Shown here one piece after another: positions 42,765 to 53,655 of a stretch of DNA of 64,000 nucleotides. The stretch is from Gari tellinella (lineage: Eukaryota; Mollusca; Bivalvia; Cardiida; Psammobiidae), in the NCBI GenBank assembly GCA_922989275.2, contig OV277863.1, positions 49,148,999 to 49,212,998 of the forward strand, read 5' to 3'. The notes under the pieces are model-generated. The model was not told where the DNA came from and ran no database searches. It saw only the letters and a program-made list of their open reading frames with translations. Numbering within the stretch: the first letter of the stretch is position 1; each line of letters opens with the position of its first letter. A program made the translations under genes and the position numbers.

Positions 42765-42960
42765 AGAGACCTTCCTACCTGATCGTGGTTCTGGGGCTTG
42801 ATTGTCATAGGAATGTTTCTGTTTATTTGACCGAGATAATGCCCGCTGCCAAGAACTAAGTCAAAATCATCTTTCTGAAATCATCATCATCTCATCTCAT
42901 CATTTATCGGCGCTATATGACCTATCCTGTGTTGCAGTACCCTAAAACCCAACTTGCAAA
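42765..42960 (+). mobile_element. SINE 3' fragment
   Basis: GGTTCTGGGGCTTGATTGTC, TGTTTCTGTTTATTTGACCG and GGCGCTATATGACCTATCC match the tail of the tRNA-derived SINE at 62690-62930. The tRNA-like head is missing. Confidence 0.55.
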
Positions 42961-44384
42961 GATCCACAGAACGGAAAAGCGTGGATACTGTGTGTTAGAC
43001 ACTCTAACCACCTGCTGCCTACCCCAGACCCTGGGACACCCGCAGCAGTTGACCAATAAACTCAGGATCAAGCCAAGTCAAAGTCGTCCATCCATGCTTT
43101 TTACATATCAATATTTACGTTCTACAGGGCATGCGACCTTGACAGTCACACATTGCTCAGTTTAAAAATAAACTCTAGCATTATGACAATGTTTTCGGTC
43201 CAAGTCGCTGGCTGTGAAGCTGTTATCCGTTTTTCCTTCCTCCAGCTAAACCCTACTGGGTCAATATCAGGTAGATTGTTTCCTTCTCATAAATGCCTAA
43301 ATCTAGACAGTAAAGTGTTGCTGATGTTTCATCGCTAAGTTGTGTGGTCTATACTTGAATGCGTGTTTCAGATATGAACTCGAGGAAATACTAAAGCTTG
43401 TGAAATGTAAGTTTCAATAGAAAAATAAAGTCAACCGATAAGTGAAAACACACAGTTGGACCATGTGCAGGAAGAATGTCCTCAATGATGTCCATATGTT
43501 TGTCCAATGCAATATAATATCAATAATAGATTCGATTAACATTTTATTCGCCCGTCGTGTTTTATAATATGACTAACAGCTTAGGATTCGAATAATTTAT
43601 TGTGCATAAGAATACCTACTACAATGATAGTGTCTACATGCACCTCTTAATCTGTTGTTTATAAATGTTTTCTTTCTGACATTATACCTCGGCTAGATTT
43701 AGCTTGTGTTTCATTTTTACCTATTATAACTAGCTTGTTAATTTGAGTGTGCTCAATCTGAAAAGTCTCAGCATCTAGAATGTAAGAGATTATCAGCTTT
43801 ATTAACTGCTTTTTTCAGTGACAATAAGATACACTTTATTTTGGTAATGTACTGTTAGCATGCAACTGATAGTAATCGATTTTAACCTGTTGTTCTCGTA
43901 CACTTAGAGACATTTCGGTGCTGTACATATAGGTGGATATTGTTGTTCTCCTGTTGGCGATGTAGTTCTGGACAGAGCCTTTTGTGGGGTATGTCATAAA
44001 CCCATAATAACAGTATCGATCCGTCTATGGTGACTGTCTACTGGTCCCATTTTTGTGTCAGAGACTCCTATTAGGAATTGGTTTTTTGAATTGCTTTATC
44101 AATTGTCGTTACTGTCATATCATTATGATCACCAAACAGTGTTTGAACATCTCAGATATCAACCTTATGGCTGCTAGCTTGAAGACTTTCCAAGACTATT
44201 TAGTAGATTTCATATTATTTGACCATCCGTCACATTATTTTGGTCATGGTGATTTGTTCTCTGGAATCATGTTCTTCCAATTATATTAGCTGTCCCTCGC
44301 CTGGTATCAAGGTGTTATGCACATCATCTGATTCCATTTCTTCAGTAACAATGTTGAAGAAAACGCCATCTTTATCAATTTATA
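42961..44384. other. Intron; possible decayed coding sequence on the - strand (weak)
   Basis: No intact gene. On the - strand, around 44380-44290, a clean 31-codon stretch begins DKDGVFFNIVTEEMESDDVH and ends at a stop. Further upstream frames with stops (for example DVQTLFGDHNDMTVTTIDKA near 44160) also look protein-like. This may be an eroded transposon protein. I do not recognise it. Confidence 0.2.
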
Positions 44385-44711
44385 CACTCTAGCAACTGCA
44401 GTTTTTAAATGCACTTTAAACTGACTTGCCCACAGTGGAATATTCCTGTAAGTTCTTCCATTATTTGACGTTTGGGTACAGTATAACCCCTTTGTCAAGA
44501 GTTATCCGTCCTTGATGCACTCAGATAGGCTCGAAAAGGCAAGACTTTAACAATGTTTTCAAATTTGAATATATATTTTCTCCAAACGTTCACATGTTAG
44601 GTAAGGCTTTAAGTTTCAGGATGAGTTTGATTGTTGATGAAACTAAATGAAAAAACTATCAGATTCAATAAATTCAGGTGAGAGATTTTATGGTCACCGT
44701 GGTACTCTTGT
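44385..44711 (+). mobile_element. Type D-like right end, diverged
   Basis: TATACACTCTAGCAACTGCA corresponds to the last unit of type D. AGGTGAGAGATTTTATGGTC, ACCGTGGT and ACTCTTGT form the right end. Confidence 0.45.
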
Positions 44712-45595
44712 CTTACCGTGCCTTCCGTGTCCTTTGCGTTGCTTTCTATTGTCCGTCTTCCTTGTGCCCCTCAATGTTAGTTTCAGGATCACTCCTGTGA
44801 GGCAACATGGTATCCAAGTTTGCTTGCAGCTGATTGTACATGTGAATGTCTAAAGCCTAAGAGTACTTCTGCTTTATAGTAAAATCTTAACTATGCAATG
44901 GGCCACATGCCCATGGTACATAAAGGGAATTTCAATGAACATGACATGCCGTTTCATATACCTCGTCCATGCCCCATCAAATACTAGTTTTCAAAAAGGT
45001 AAGCCATGCCACATCTGCCATAGTTAGTTAACATGACCTGAATCGGTACTTTAAGGCAGCATTTCACTATACACTACACTCTTTCAAGGAATCAGCAAAT
45101 ATATAGGCTAAACCACTGTCTGTCATCAAACTACCATCATTCCGTAACTAAGCGGATGAGCAAGTGTATGCAACCGAGCCTATCTGCTAAGAAAGACATT
45201 TTTGACGCACAAAAGCATGTTAGGTTGCGCGACCCCAGCTGCTGGTACTTAGTCCAACAATGACCTAAACAGAAAACATTATCTAGGCCACAGAGGTCAA
45301 GGTTAAAGGTCAATGTTAGTAACTTACTATTGTAACTAGTATTACTCGATTAAATGCACATACACGTGAAGTTATTGACCGTAATTGATGTACGTAGTCC
45401 AAAATTGACCTATTAAGCGCAAATTAATTTAGAAATGTCACAGAGGTCAAGGGCAAAGGTCAATGTTACCAAACTGCAATGCAACATGCTACTCTCATTA
45501 TAGTACATCTATGGTTTAAGTTTCATTGATATAATACTTAAACTTTCAAGGAATTTGCCCGGTATTCGACGCCGGGGTATAGCATAAAAGGCCCT
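44712..45595. other. Intron; two AGGTCA-rich units
   Basis: No gene recognised. Two ~135-bp related segments at about 45275-45335 and 45405-45470 each contain CACAGAGGTCAAGG and AAAGGTCAATGTTA. Confidence 0.4.
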
Positions 45596-45599
45596 ATTT

Positions 45600-46022
45600 C
45601 GTGGAAATGAGTAAAAAAGGGTGGGTGGGGTAAACCGGAAATATATAAAAATGCTCAAGGGTGCCAAGGTGGCACCCGGTCAATTCTGAATGACAATGCT
45701 TTGAACTATCAATATCAATCAAGAAAAAAACTTAGGACGCAATTTCTAGGTGGACCTCCAAATCCTGGTTTCTCTGCCGGACTATTGTGAAATATGTTGC
45801 TTTTCTAAGTTGTCAATGAACCCCGGTCACTTCTCTCGTATCGTATGCAATAGATCTGTGTGAAGGGTGTTTGCTGAAAAAGTCCTGATCTCTCGAATAT
45901 CGTCGTAAAAAGAGGGTTGATACCTGGACACGTCATTCTTTTTCTTTTGCACTTAACAAGCGTGGCACCCAAAAGCACCGACTCTCGACATGTTTCGTTT
46001 CTCACGTAAAAGTCGATGTACA
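45600..46022 (-). repeat. Inverted partial copy of the 182-bp satellite plus flank
   Basis: Read on the - strand it gives TAGTCCGGCAGAG, CGTCCTAAGTTTTTTTC and CCGGGTGCCACC-TTGGCACCCTTGAGC, matching 41122-41245 on the + strand. The remaining 45790-46022 is unrecognised; its frames are not supported as genes. Confidence 0.5.
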
Positions 46023-46023
46023 A

Positions 46024-46609
46024 ACAGATGAGTTCAATTTTGGTTGTAATCGGATCAATAGGTCAAGAGTTATCTACCTTTGAATTGCTGAAAATGATAT
46101 ATTTAACAGTGTTTACGCTCTAGAGGCCACAATATTTATCCAAGCTCTCTTAAACTTGCCCATATTGTATATGACCATAAGAGTTGGAAAAAGGGTGATT
46201 ATGGTTGGAATCAGACAAATAGATCAAGAGATATCTTCCTTTGAATTGCTGAAAATGCCATATTTTACAGCGTTTACACTCTTGCAACTACAGTTTTCAA
46301 TGGATTTTGATTATACTTGTACACAAAGGATGTAGCTATACGTTCTCGAAGGAGTGCAATTATTGTTGAAATGTAATCATTGTGGCAATAGTTACCTGCC
46401 CTTGATATACTTTGAAATGCTAGAAAAAGGCTTAATTTCAGTATTGTTTAGGCTCTAGTTATCTGCCTTTGATGTACTCTACTATACTACCGGTACAGTA
46501 GGTCGACAAACTTGAATGGATTTAGAATAAAACGGGTGAAATTCAAAGGTAAAGCTATCAGGCTTCATTACAAATGGTGAGCGATATCAGGGCCTTCAGG
46601 CCCTCTTGT
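46024..46609 (+). mobile_element. Tandem-core type D element, left-truncated
   Basis: It starts in mid-unit (CAGATGAGTTCAATTTTGG) and ends GGTGAGCGATATCAGGGCCT, hairpin, CTCTTGT. Nearly identical to 21040-21611, so one is a recent copy of the other or both share a recent source. Confidence 0.65.
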
Positions 46610-46684
46610 ATCATTACTGGTCCATTACCATGACCGTAAACATGGATACCAGGTGAGCAAATTAGGGCTGCATGCGGCTCTTGT
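46610..46684 (+). mobile_element. Tandem-core right end (same as 24780-24847)
   Basis: TCATTACTGGTCCATTACCA, AGGTGAGCAAATTAGGGC and GCATGCGGCTCTTGT. Only the last 75 bp of the element remain. Confidence 0.55.
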
Positions 46685-46699
46685 TACCTTTTAGGGTCG

Positions 46700-46925
46700 A
46701 TTTTTGGCTCATGAGAGCATGAAGTTCTCAAGGTGAGCTTTTGGGATACCCCTGCCGTCCGTCGTCCATCTGTCAGTCAACAATTGCATTGGACTTCTTC
46801 TCTGAAACCAATAGTTACAGAACACTCAACAAGGTTACAGTTACAAAACATTTTACAAGGTTACAGTTACAGAAGAAAAAGGTTACAGGTACAGAATACT
46901 TGACAAAGTTACAGTTACTTTTTCT
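46700..46925 (+). repeat. Type E-like left end and GGTTACAGTTACAGAA repeats next to the Ig2b exon
   Basis: GGCTCATGAGAGCATGAAGT, AAGGTGAGCT and CCGTCCGTCGTCC resemble a type E left end. Then four imperfect copies of a ~27-bp GGTTACAGTTACA unit run up to the acceptor region of the exon at 46935. Confidence 0.5.
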
Positions 46926-46934
46926 TTGTTGTAG

Positions 46935-47069
46935 GGTATATGCGAGCTGAAACATCCTTGAGGATTTTGAATGTGACCTTACAATCTGAGGGGAAATACT
47001 CGTTTATTGGAAAACTTGTGGAAAAAGGTGGTGAAGACAAAATTGTAGATATACAGTTCAAAGTTGTGG
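46935..47069 (+). CDS. Exon: second half of Ig domain 2, F-strand Cys replaced
   Basis: 135 nt. Acceptor TTTTTCTTTGTTGTAG; the first two bases complete an Arg codon (phase 1). Donor GTTGTGG|GTAAGT (phase 1). It encodes YMRAETSLRILNVTLQSEGK, then YSFIGKLVEKGGED and KIVDIQFKVV. The position expected to be Cys (E-G-K-Y-S-C) is Phe, codon TTT at about 47003-47011. The domain therefore has its B-strand Cys and Trp but not the partner Cys. One base (TGT to TTT) would explain the change; a sequencing error is possible. Confidence 0.8.
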
Positions 47070-47071
47070 GT

Positions 47072-47702
47072 AAGTTTATTACAGATCTTATTTTATAAAT
47101 GTAGCCAAAATGAAAGTCTTTGCTGAAAATATTTGTGTTTGGGGGCATGGTGTTGATTTAACTCTTTCCAGTCCGATCCCGCCAATAGGCGTGATAAAAA
47201 TATAGGCTTTGCAGTCGGGTCACGCCTGTGCGTGTGGTCTAGGCGTGATGTTAACATGCTACTTTTAAGTGTTTATTTAGTTATCTAAAAAAGTTATTTA
47301 CAGCCTTTTTGTTTAAATATCCATTTAAATTATACTTAATAATATTCAATTCTGAAAAAATATTTCCGAAATTTTGCTTTATAAACATGTTATTCACTTT
47401 TCAAAACTGCATGTTACAATCAGGCACAATCTGGATCCGGCCCTGGCAATATTTGTGCGTAAACAATTACGACAATTGTGATAAATGGTTCAACGCCGAT
47501 CGGGAATGAATTTGGAGAAATGAGCTACCAAAAAGCCATTAAATAGCTATTCCGGTGATGATTTACGGTTAAAAGGGTTGAAAAGTCGTTCCCGATCCAA
47601 CCCTCCATTACAGAAGAACGGGCGGGGGAAATTATGTCGTATAGACTCTGGCGTATTATAATCGTAAATTTCTGCGAAAATATCCGTGTAATGAACATTT
47701 TA
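47072..47702. other. Intron, unrecognised
   Basis: CpG-richer patches at 47165-47240 and 47430-47600. No gene recognised. Confidence 0.4.
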
Positions 47703-49345
47703 AGCTCATCCGAGCTAGCTCAGGCTGAGCTTTTGCAATACTTGAATGTCTGTCGTGCGCCGTGCGTCGTCCGTCCTGCGGTGTCAACAATTTAAGTGTT
47801 TACATTCTAGAGGCCAAAATATATATCCAATCTTTCTTAAACTTGCTCAGATTGTATATTACCATAAGAGTGCGGATGAGTTCGATTATAGTTGAAATCG
47901 GACAAATAGGTCATGAGTTATCTACCTTTGAACTGCTGAAAATGCCATATTTAATAGTGTTTACACTCTAGAGCCCACAGTATTGACACAATCTTTCTTA
48001 AACTTGCTCAGATTGTATATTACTATAAGAGTTTAGATTAGTTCAATTATGGTTGAAATCAGACAAATAGGTAAAGAGTTATCAACCTTTGAATTGCTGA
48101 AAATGCCATATTTAACAGTGTTTACCCTCTAGAGGCCACAATATTTATCCAATCTTTCTAAAACTTGCCCAGATTGTATATTACTATAACAGTTGGATGA
48201 GTTCGATTATGGTTGAAATCAGACCAATAGGTCAAGAGTTATCTACCTCGGAATTGCTATAAATGCCATATTTAACAGTGTTTACATTCTAGAGTTCACA
48301 ATTTTTATTCAATCTATCTCAAACTTGCTCAGATTGTATATGACTATAAGGGTTCAGATGAGTGATTATTGTTGAAATGAGACTAATAGGTCGAGAGTTA
48401 TATACCTTCAAATTGCTGAAAATGCCATATTTAAGGGTTTTTACACTCTAGAGGCCACAAATTTTATCCAATCTTTCTCAAACTTACCCAGATTGTATAT
48501 TACCATAAGACTTCAAATGAGGTCAATTATGGTTGTAATCGGACCAATAGGTCAAGAGTTATCTACCTTTGAATTGCTGAAAATGACATATTTAACCCTT
48601 TCCCTCATAGAAGCGCCTTTTAGCACATTTGATTTATTCCTCCTCTGAAGAAAATAGTTCCAATTTATACAGTCTTGAAAATGAACCATAAGAAATTTTT
48701 TTTAAATCCTAGCAGATGATAGCTTAAAGCAGGCTGAAAGTAAAACAGAATGTGCCTTAAGGCACATTCTGCTTTACTTTCAACCTGCTTTATGTGGTCA
48801 CATGTCTTCAAAACTAGAAACAGGCTATGGGGTAAAGGGTTAACAGTGTTTATGCTCTAGAGGCCACAATATTTATCCAAGCTCTCTCAAACTAGAACAG
48901 ATGTTTACGACCTTATGACCTTAAGAGTTCAATAAAGGGTAACTATTGTTGAAATCCGACAAATAGATCAAGAGTTATCTACCTTTGAATAGTTGAAAAT
49001 GCCATATTTTACAGTGTTTACACTCTTGCGACTACAATTTTCTATGGATTTTCATCATACTTGTACACAAAGTATATAGCTATACGTTCTCGAAGGAGTG
49101 CATTTATTGTTGAAATCTAATCATTGTGGCAATAGATACCTGCCCTTGATATACTTTGAAATGCTAGAAAAAGGCTTCATTCAGTATTGTTTAGGCTCTA
49201 GTTATCTGCCTTTGATGTACTCTACTATACTAGAGTAGGTCGACAAACTTGAATGGATTTAGAATAAAAAGGGTGAATTTCAAAGGTAAAGCTACCAGGC
49301 TTCATTACAAATGGTGAGCGATATCAAGGCCTTCAGGCCCTCTTG
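47703..49345 (+). mobile_element. Tandem-core type D element, complete, with nested MITE
   Basis: Left AGCTCATCCGAGCTAGCTCA with GGCTGAGCT, six to seven ~165-bp units, right end GGTGAGCGATATCAAGGCCT, hairpin, CTCTTGT. A TTAA-250 MITE interrupts the array at 48592-48843. Confidence 0.7.
48592..48843 (-). mobile_element. TTAA-250 MITE with proven TTAA duplication
   Basis: TTAACCCTTTCCCTCATAG to GGGGTAAAGGGTTAA. The surrounding type D unit normally reads CATATTTAACAGTGTTTAC; here the MITE splits it exactly at TTAA and the four bases are duplicated. This is the clearest empty-site evidence for the family. Confidence 0.85.
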
Positions 49346-49643
49346 TTGAAATACTCACCTTATCAGGAGGTCTGACAAAGCATTGGATTTGTTTAGTTTA
49401 ACCCATTGTATGCTTGGTAATATTTGGCGGCCATTTTTAAATGTTGTCTGCAGCGGGTATAACTCAAATATTTGCAAAAGATTTTAGCAGTTTCTGATAG
49501 AATATTGACTAAGCTGCAAACAATTTTGATCAAAACTGTTTGCCTTGAGGTACACCTAAAAGTGTATCGAGCATAAAATGGGTAAACTGATATTGACAAT
49601 CTGCAATAGAAACACTGACAGATTGTGTTATTGACTATTGCAG
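49346..49643. other. Intron before the Ig3a exon
   Basis: Contains a diverged AACCCATTGTATGCTTGG end similar to the TTAA-214 group at 49398 and a CTGCAAACAATTTTGATCAA hairpin remnant. Confidence 0.4.
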
Positions 49644-49765
49644 AAAAACCACGGTTTGACAAACCTGCGTCTGAGAAACAGGTTACTGTTGGAGATAGGG
49701 TGCAAATGTTCTGCGTCGCCAGAGGAAGACCAACTCCAGAAACCATTACATGGACAAAAGAAGGT
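49644..49765 (+). CDS. Exon: first half of Ig domain 3
   Basis: 122 nt. Acceptor TATTGACTATTGCAG; the first two bases complete a Glu codon (phase 1). The donor is chosen as GAAGGT|GTAAGT (phase 0), because this keeps the frame of the next exon; the overlapping GAAG|GTGTAA would break it. It encodes KPRFDKPASEKQVTVGDRVQ, the B-strand Cys in MFCVARG and the core Trp in ETITWTKEG. The T-W-T-K-x-G stretch is characteristic of NCAM Ig3. Confidence 0.85.
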
Positions 49766-49766
49766 G

Positions 49767-50084
49767 TAAGTCATGATTTGAGGAGGGGAGAAACCTTCAA
49801 ACAGTTTACTTAACATGATAAGGTGGAGAATACAGTGTTCTTTCTCCTTTGTCTGAAACAAAAGGCAAATGCAATGCAATTAAATGTAGAAAATAATGTA
49901 TTTTTGAAAATATTAATGATTACCGGTAGTTATCTTAATAGCAAACAGCCTGGAGCCTGTTTAGATGCCTGGTTACACAGCGTGTGATCTTGCTCCAAAC
50001 TGTTTGTACTGGGAAAAAGGTTTTCAGTATAGAAGCATTTATTTTGAAAGAATATTGTCTTCTCTGTACCAAGGTACTATTTTA
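49767..50084. other. Intron with one hairpin
   Basis: GCAAACAGCCTGGAGCC ... GCTCCAAACTGTTTG hairpin at 49941-50005, related to 37090. Confidence 0.4.
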
Positions 50085-50510
50085 AGCTCACCTTCAAGGT
50101 GAGCTATTGTGATGGCCCTGTGTCCGTCGTCATCTGTTGTGTTCCGTGCGCCGTTGTTAACAATTGCTTAATTCAAATGACATCTCCTCCTATACAGCTT
50201 GACAGATTTCAACCAAACTTAACAGGAATGTAACCTGGACCAGGCTCTTTCAAATTTGTTGCACATCTGGATCACAGGAGCTAAAAATAGATTTCTTCAA
50301 TGAAATCTTTAAAAAATCTTCTTGCCTGAAACCCTAGTACACACAGCATAGCCATTTGGCACACAGCATCATCTACAGGACCTCTATCAAGATTTTCAAA
50401 TTAAGGCCCTGTGGTCAAAAATGACCCTGGCCTGGGATATAAATCTTTCTCTTCATAATTATTATGTCAGGTTTCTTAGGTGAGCGCAATATGGCCCATA
50501 GGCCTCTTGT
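50085..50510 (+). mobile_element. Tandem-core type E element, minimal complete copy (426 bp)
   Basis: Left AGCTCACCTTCAAGGTGAGCT as one 20-bp palindrome (AGCTCACCTT/AAGGTGAGCT with C between), CCGTCGTCATCTG run, a single unit, and right end AGGTGAGCGCAATATGGCCC, ATAGGCC and TCTTGT. Useful as the shortest complete member. Confidence 0.65.
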
Positions 50511-51404
50511 CAGAAATTGGGATATTTAGCTCACCTCAGGGTGAGCTTTTACAATCCTTCAATGTCCAATGTCGTTCTTCGTGTGTTCACATTTTCAAAC
50601 AACATCTCTGAAACCACTGACCCGATTTCAACCAAACTTTGTCAGAAGCGTCATGCAGTGACAATTGTTAAGGTGGAATAAAATGTTATTCAAAGTTTTT
50701 GGCTAGAGTTATTCCCCTTGCTTTTAGAGGCAGGTTTTTCTAACATGACCATATAGACAACATTTAATGCATAAGGAAAGCTTTAAAAATCTTCTTTTCA
50801 GAAGCTGAAAGGCCTAGACTTTTGATATTTGGTATGTACCATAGCCTAATGGTCTTCTACCAAGGTTGTTCAAATTATGACCCCCGGGTCAAAATTGGTC
50901 CTGCCCTTGGACTTATCAGTTTTTCATAGGAAACATTTAAAACTCTTCTTCTATGATACCATAAGGCCTAGATCATTTATATTTGACATGTAGCTTTGCC
51001 TTATGATTCTCTACCAAGATTGTTCAAATTATGACCCCGGGTCAAAAATGGCCCATCCCTTGAACTTATCCGATTTACGTAGAATTATATAGGAAAACCT
51101 TTAAAAATCTTCTTCTCTGAAACTGTAAGGCCCAGATCTTTAATATTTTACATTTAGCTTTGTCTTGTGGTCCTCTAACAAGATTGTTCAAATTATGACC
51201 CCTGGGTCAAAAATGACCCCTCCCTTGGGCTTATTAGATTTTCATAGGAAAACATTTAAAAATCTTATTCTATGAAATCATAAGGCCCAGATCATTTATA
51301 TTTGACATTTAGCTTTGCCTTATGGGTCTTTACCAAGATTTTTAGCTCACCTGGCACGAAGTGCCAAGGTGAGCTTTTAGGATCGCTGGATGTCCGTCCG
51401 TTCT

Positions 51405-51736
51405 CACGAATGATACATTGTGCAACTTTTTTTTCGCCCAGACATACACTGTGAATCTTTTTTTCTTTGTGCAACTAGTCACACAAAACATGTTGTCAAA
51501 GTATCTTCAAAATCTGTCTTGTCCAACATAACACCTATTGGTAGAAGTTGCACAACGTTTTTGTCCAAAGTGATGTCCATGTCAAAATGTCCATCAATTT
51601 TTTCTTACGAATGATACATTGTACAATTTTTTTTATGCCCAGATATACACTGTGTGTCTAAGAAAAAAACAGAAAAGCCCCACAATACGATTTTTATAGT
51701 CCCACAAAATATTAGACACACAATGTATCATTCGTA
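51405..51736. mobile_element. Small TIR element (CGAATGATACATTGTG ends)
   Basis: CACGAATGATACATTGTGCA at the left and CACAATGTATCATTCGTA at the right, about 330 bp, with an internal direct copy of the end at 51608 (ACGAATGATACATTGTACA). It sits inside the CCGTCCG run of the surrounding left end. Confidence 0.6.
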
Positions 51737-52201
51737 GGCCCGTCGGTCCGTCCGTTCACATTTGGTTTGTTAACACTCTAGCGGCTACAAATTTCACCGG
51801 ATCTTCATGAAACTTGATGACAATGTTTGTCTTGGAGAAATCTAGGTCAAATTCGAATGTGGGTCATGTCGGGTCAAAAACTAGGTCACTAGGTCAAATC
51901 ATAGATAAACTTTGTTAACACTCTAGAGGCTACAAATCTTATTGGACCTTAATCACAGGGGAGGACGGTAAGCGAATTGTAGACTACATCGCGTAACAAA
52001 TATTGGACGATTTATGCTCGTTTATTTTTACTATCCAATAAAGAAATATTGCAAAGACTCATTGAGTATTGGAAAAAAGAAGGAAAAAGGTATGTATTTC
52101 AACGACTTTTCGGGATCAGCGATGCCTTTATGATCCTGAAATTGTAATAATTCATTGCTTTGATGTGTCAAAAAGACAAATAGTTAAGCTTTTAGCGTAA
52201 T

Positions 52202-53302
52202 TTAGAGACGGGGGGCTGGGGGAACCCCAGTAGGTAGAGCCTGGTGGAACATAGAGGGATACCAGGGGGGAGGAGGTCCCCAAGACCCGAAACCAACAGG
52301 GGGGAAAGGGCCAGGAGGGGGCTGTCCCCAACTGTGGGACGGAACATCCCTATAGAGAGAGGGGACACGAACCCTTCTAGACTGACGATGGGAGTCAAAC
52401 CTAGGAGAGGGGCTCCTGGAGTCTCCACTCTCAGACAAACTACTGGAAGGTGAGCGATGTCTGTGATGGCGCCTACCCCTACGCCGGTTGCGAGATCGTC
52501 TGGAGGGGGAACGGGAAACTGAGCGAAGCCGAGATCCACGATAGCGCTGACGAGGTGGAGACAAAGAAGGTGAACGAGAGTAACGAGACCTAGCTCTATC
52601 TCTCTGCGGACGGTGAGCCGCAGGTCCAAACCCAGAGTAAATATTGGCTGAGTGTGAACTCAAAAAGACTGGATTGGAGTTTCCACTAGTAGTGGAAGGA
52701 ACCACAGTAGTGCTTACACTAGTCTGCGCAGTCCTGACGGACTGGGGGCTGAGGCCCAACCCAGCAGGATCTTGACACCTGGGGTTCACAGGGGGTCCAG
52801 AGAGGGGAGAGCTCCCAACAGCCGGTGAAGCCTTAAAAGGAACTTCCGACAGCGCAGTCCTGACGGACAGGGGTCTGGGGCCCGACTCCGAGAGACTTAT
52901 AGCCTCTGTGTCCGCTGGGTGTACTGAACCCGGTGCTCGGGGAAGGGCTTCCCCGGCAGACAAATGCTGCGGTGCACTGTCTTTCTTTCTTTTGTCAATA
53001 GTCAAAAGAGGCTTTGACCCCAGCGAGGATGCACCAGTCGATCGTGACGTTCGACTAGTGGTCCCTGCCGAAGGGGGAGCAACCTTAGAAGGTTTTTGCT
53101 CCGAAGAAAACGACGTTGAGGCTCGTAATTGGTTCTCAAGAACCAAAGACAGAACGCCAAGAGTTTTCTTCCAATGTTCTGAAGTCCAAATGGCCGAAAA
53201 ATTACAAGGATTGGAAGAAGAACAGCGACAACACTGGAAACAAGTGGGATGTGTATCCCACTCGTAACGAGTGTGATTGCATGAACTCGCTTTCGACGAC
53301 AT
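52202..53302 (-). CDS. Cys/His-rich, Arg-Ser-rich gag-like protein of the 4.24-kb element (366 aa)
   Basis: The ATG at 53302 is the first in the frame; the frame stays open 16 codons further upstream only through a TTG. The N-terminus (residues 8-44) has CNH, then DTHPTCFQCCRC and PCNFSAIWTSEHW, a zinc-knuckle-like Cys/His cluster in which the last expected Cys (PC-x2-C) is Ser. Residues about 60-215 are Ser/Pro/Thr-rich. About 220-300 is an RS domain (SRSPSRRSRNRRRGRRHHRH). The C-terminus is Pro-rich (QPPPGPFPPVGFGSWG). Similar Cys clusters head ORF1/gag-like proteins of animal mobile elements, for example DIRS-type; from memory only. RS domains bind RNA or splicing factors. It ends 248 bp from the left terminus, so no pol gene can follow. 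The 145- and 135-codon frames overlapping it are shadows. Confidence 0.6.
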   Translation of the reverse strand: MSSKASSCNHTRYEWDTHPTCFQCCRCSSSNPCNFSAIWTSEHWKKTLGVLSLVLENQLRASTSFSSEQKPSKVAPPSAGTTSRTSRSTGASSLGSKPLLTIDKRKKDSAPQHLSAGEALPRAPGSVHPADTEAISLSESGPRPLSVRTALSEVPFKASPAVGSSPLSGPPVNPRCQDPAGLGLSPQSVRTAQTSVSTTVVPSTTSGNSNPVFLSSHSANIYSGFGPAAHRPQRDRARSRYSRSPSLSPPRQRYRGSRLRSVSRSPSRRSRNRRRGRRHHRHRSPSSSLSESGDSRSPSPRFDSHRQSRRVRVPSLYRDVPSHSWGQPPPGPFPPVGFGSWGPPPPWYPSMFHQALPTGVPPAPRL

Positions 53303-53469
53303 TGAAAAATTCGTAATGGCCGAACCACGTGCGGACGAAAAAACGAACAAAAAGTCGAAAATGAAAACGAATATTGGAAAAAAGATACGTGAACACGGAA
53401 GTGTAACACCTAAAGAATTGAAAAATAGTTAAATCTTATAAAAAATCTCGAGAGATAGGGCAGATAAAA

Positions 53470-53655
53470 CTCAAAATCGAGGTCCGGAAAACTTAGCTGC
53501 TAAGCGCCATTTTGGTCCCAAGAATTAAGAGGATGTATAATACGCGGGACCGGCCACTTCCGGTACCGGATATCTCTGTATCACTATACGCAGGGTGCTT
53601 TGTTTTTTCTTGGGAGATGGGTAATAGATAAGGAATAAAGCAGGGTTTATAGCAG
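53470..53655. promoter_or_regulatory. Likely divergent promoter of the 4.24-kb element, with + strand donor
   Basis: GC-rich segment lying 170-280 bp upstream of the - strand frame. It includes CGCCATTTTGG (53503), CACTTCCGGTACCGGATATC (ETS-type core CCGGAA on both strands) and, farther along on the + strand, a consensus splice donor TAGCAG|GTAAGTATTTC at 53657. The donor suggests a + strand transcript starting from the same promoter. CACGTG (E-box) is at 53326. Regulatory role is inferred from motifs only. Confidence 0.35.

Noticed and set aside
43372..43406. 35-nt candidate mini-exon (TGCGTGTTTCAG before, GTAAGTTT after) between Ig2a and Ig2b
   Set aside because: The splice sites look good, but 35 nt would break the frame between two phase-1 exons that already join perfectly inside Ig2.
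52192..53409. Overlapping 145- and 135-codon - strand frames and + strand frames of 69, 119 and 66 codons
   Set aside because: They are alternative frames of the RS-rich gene, whose low-complexity composition keeps other frames open.
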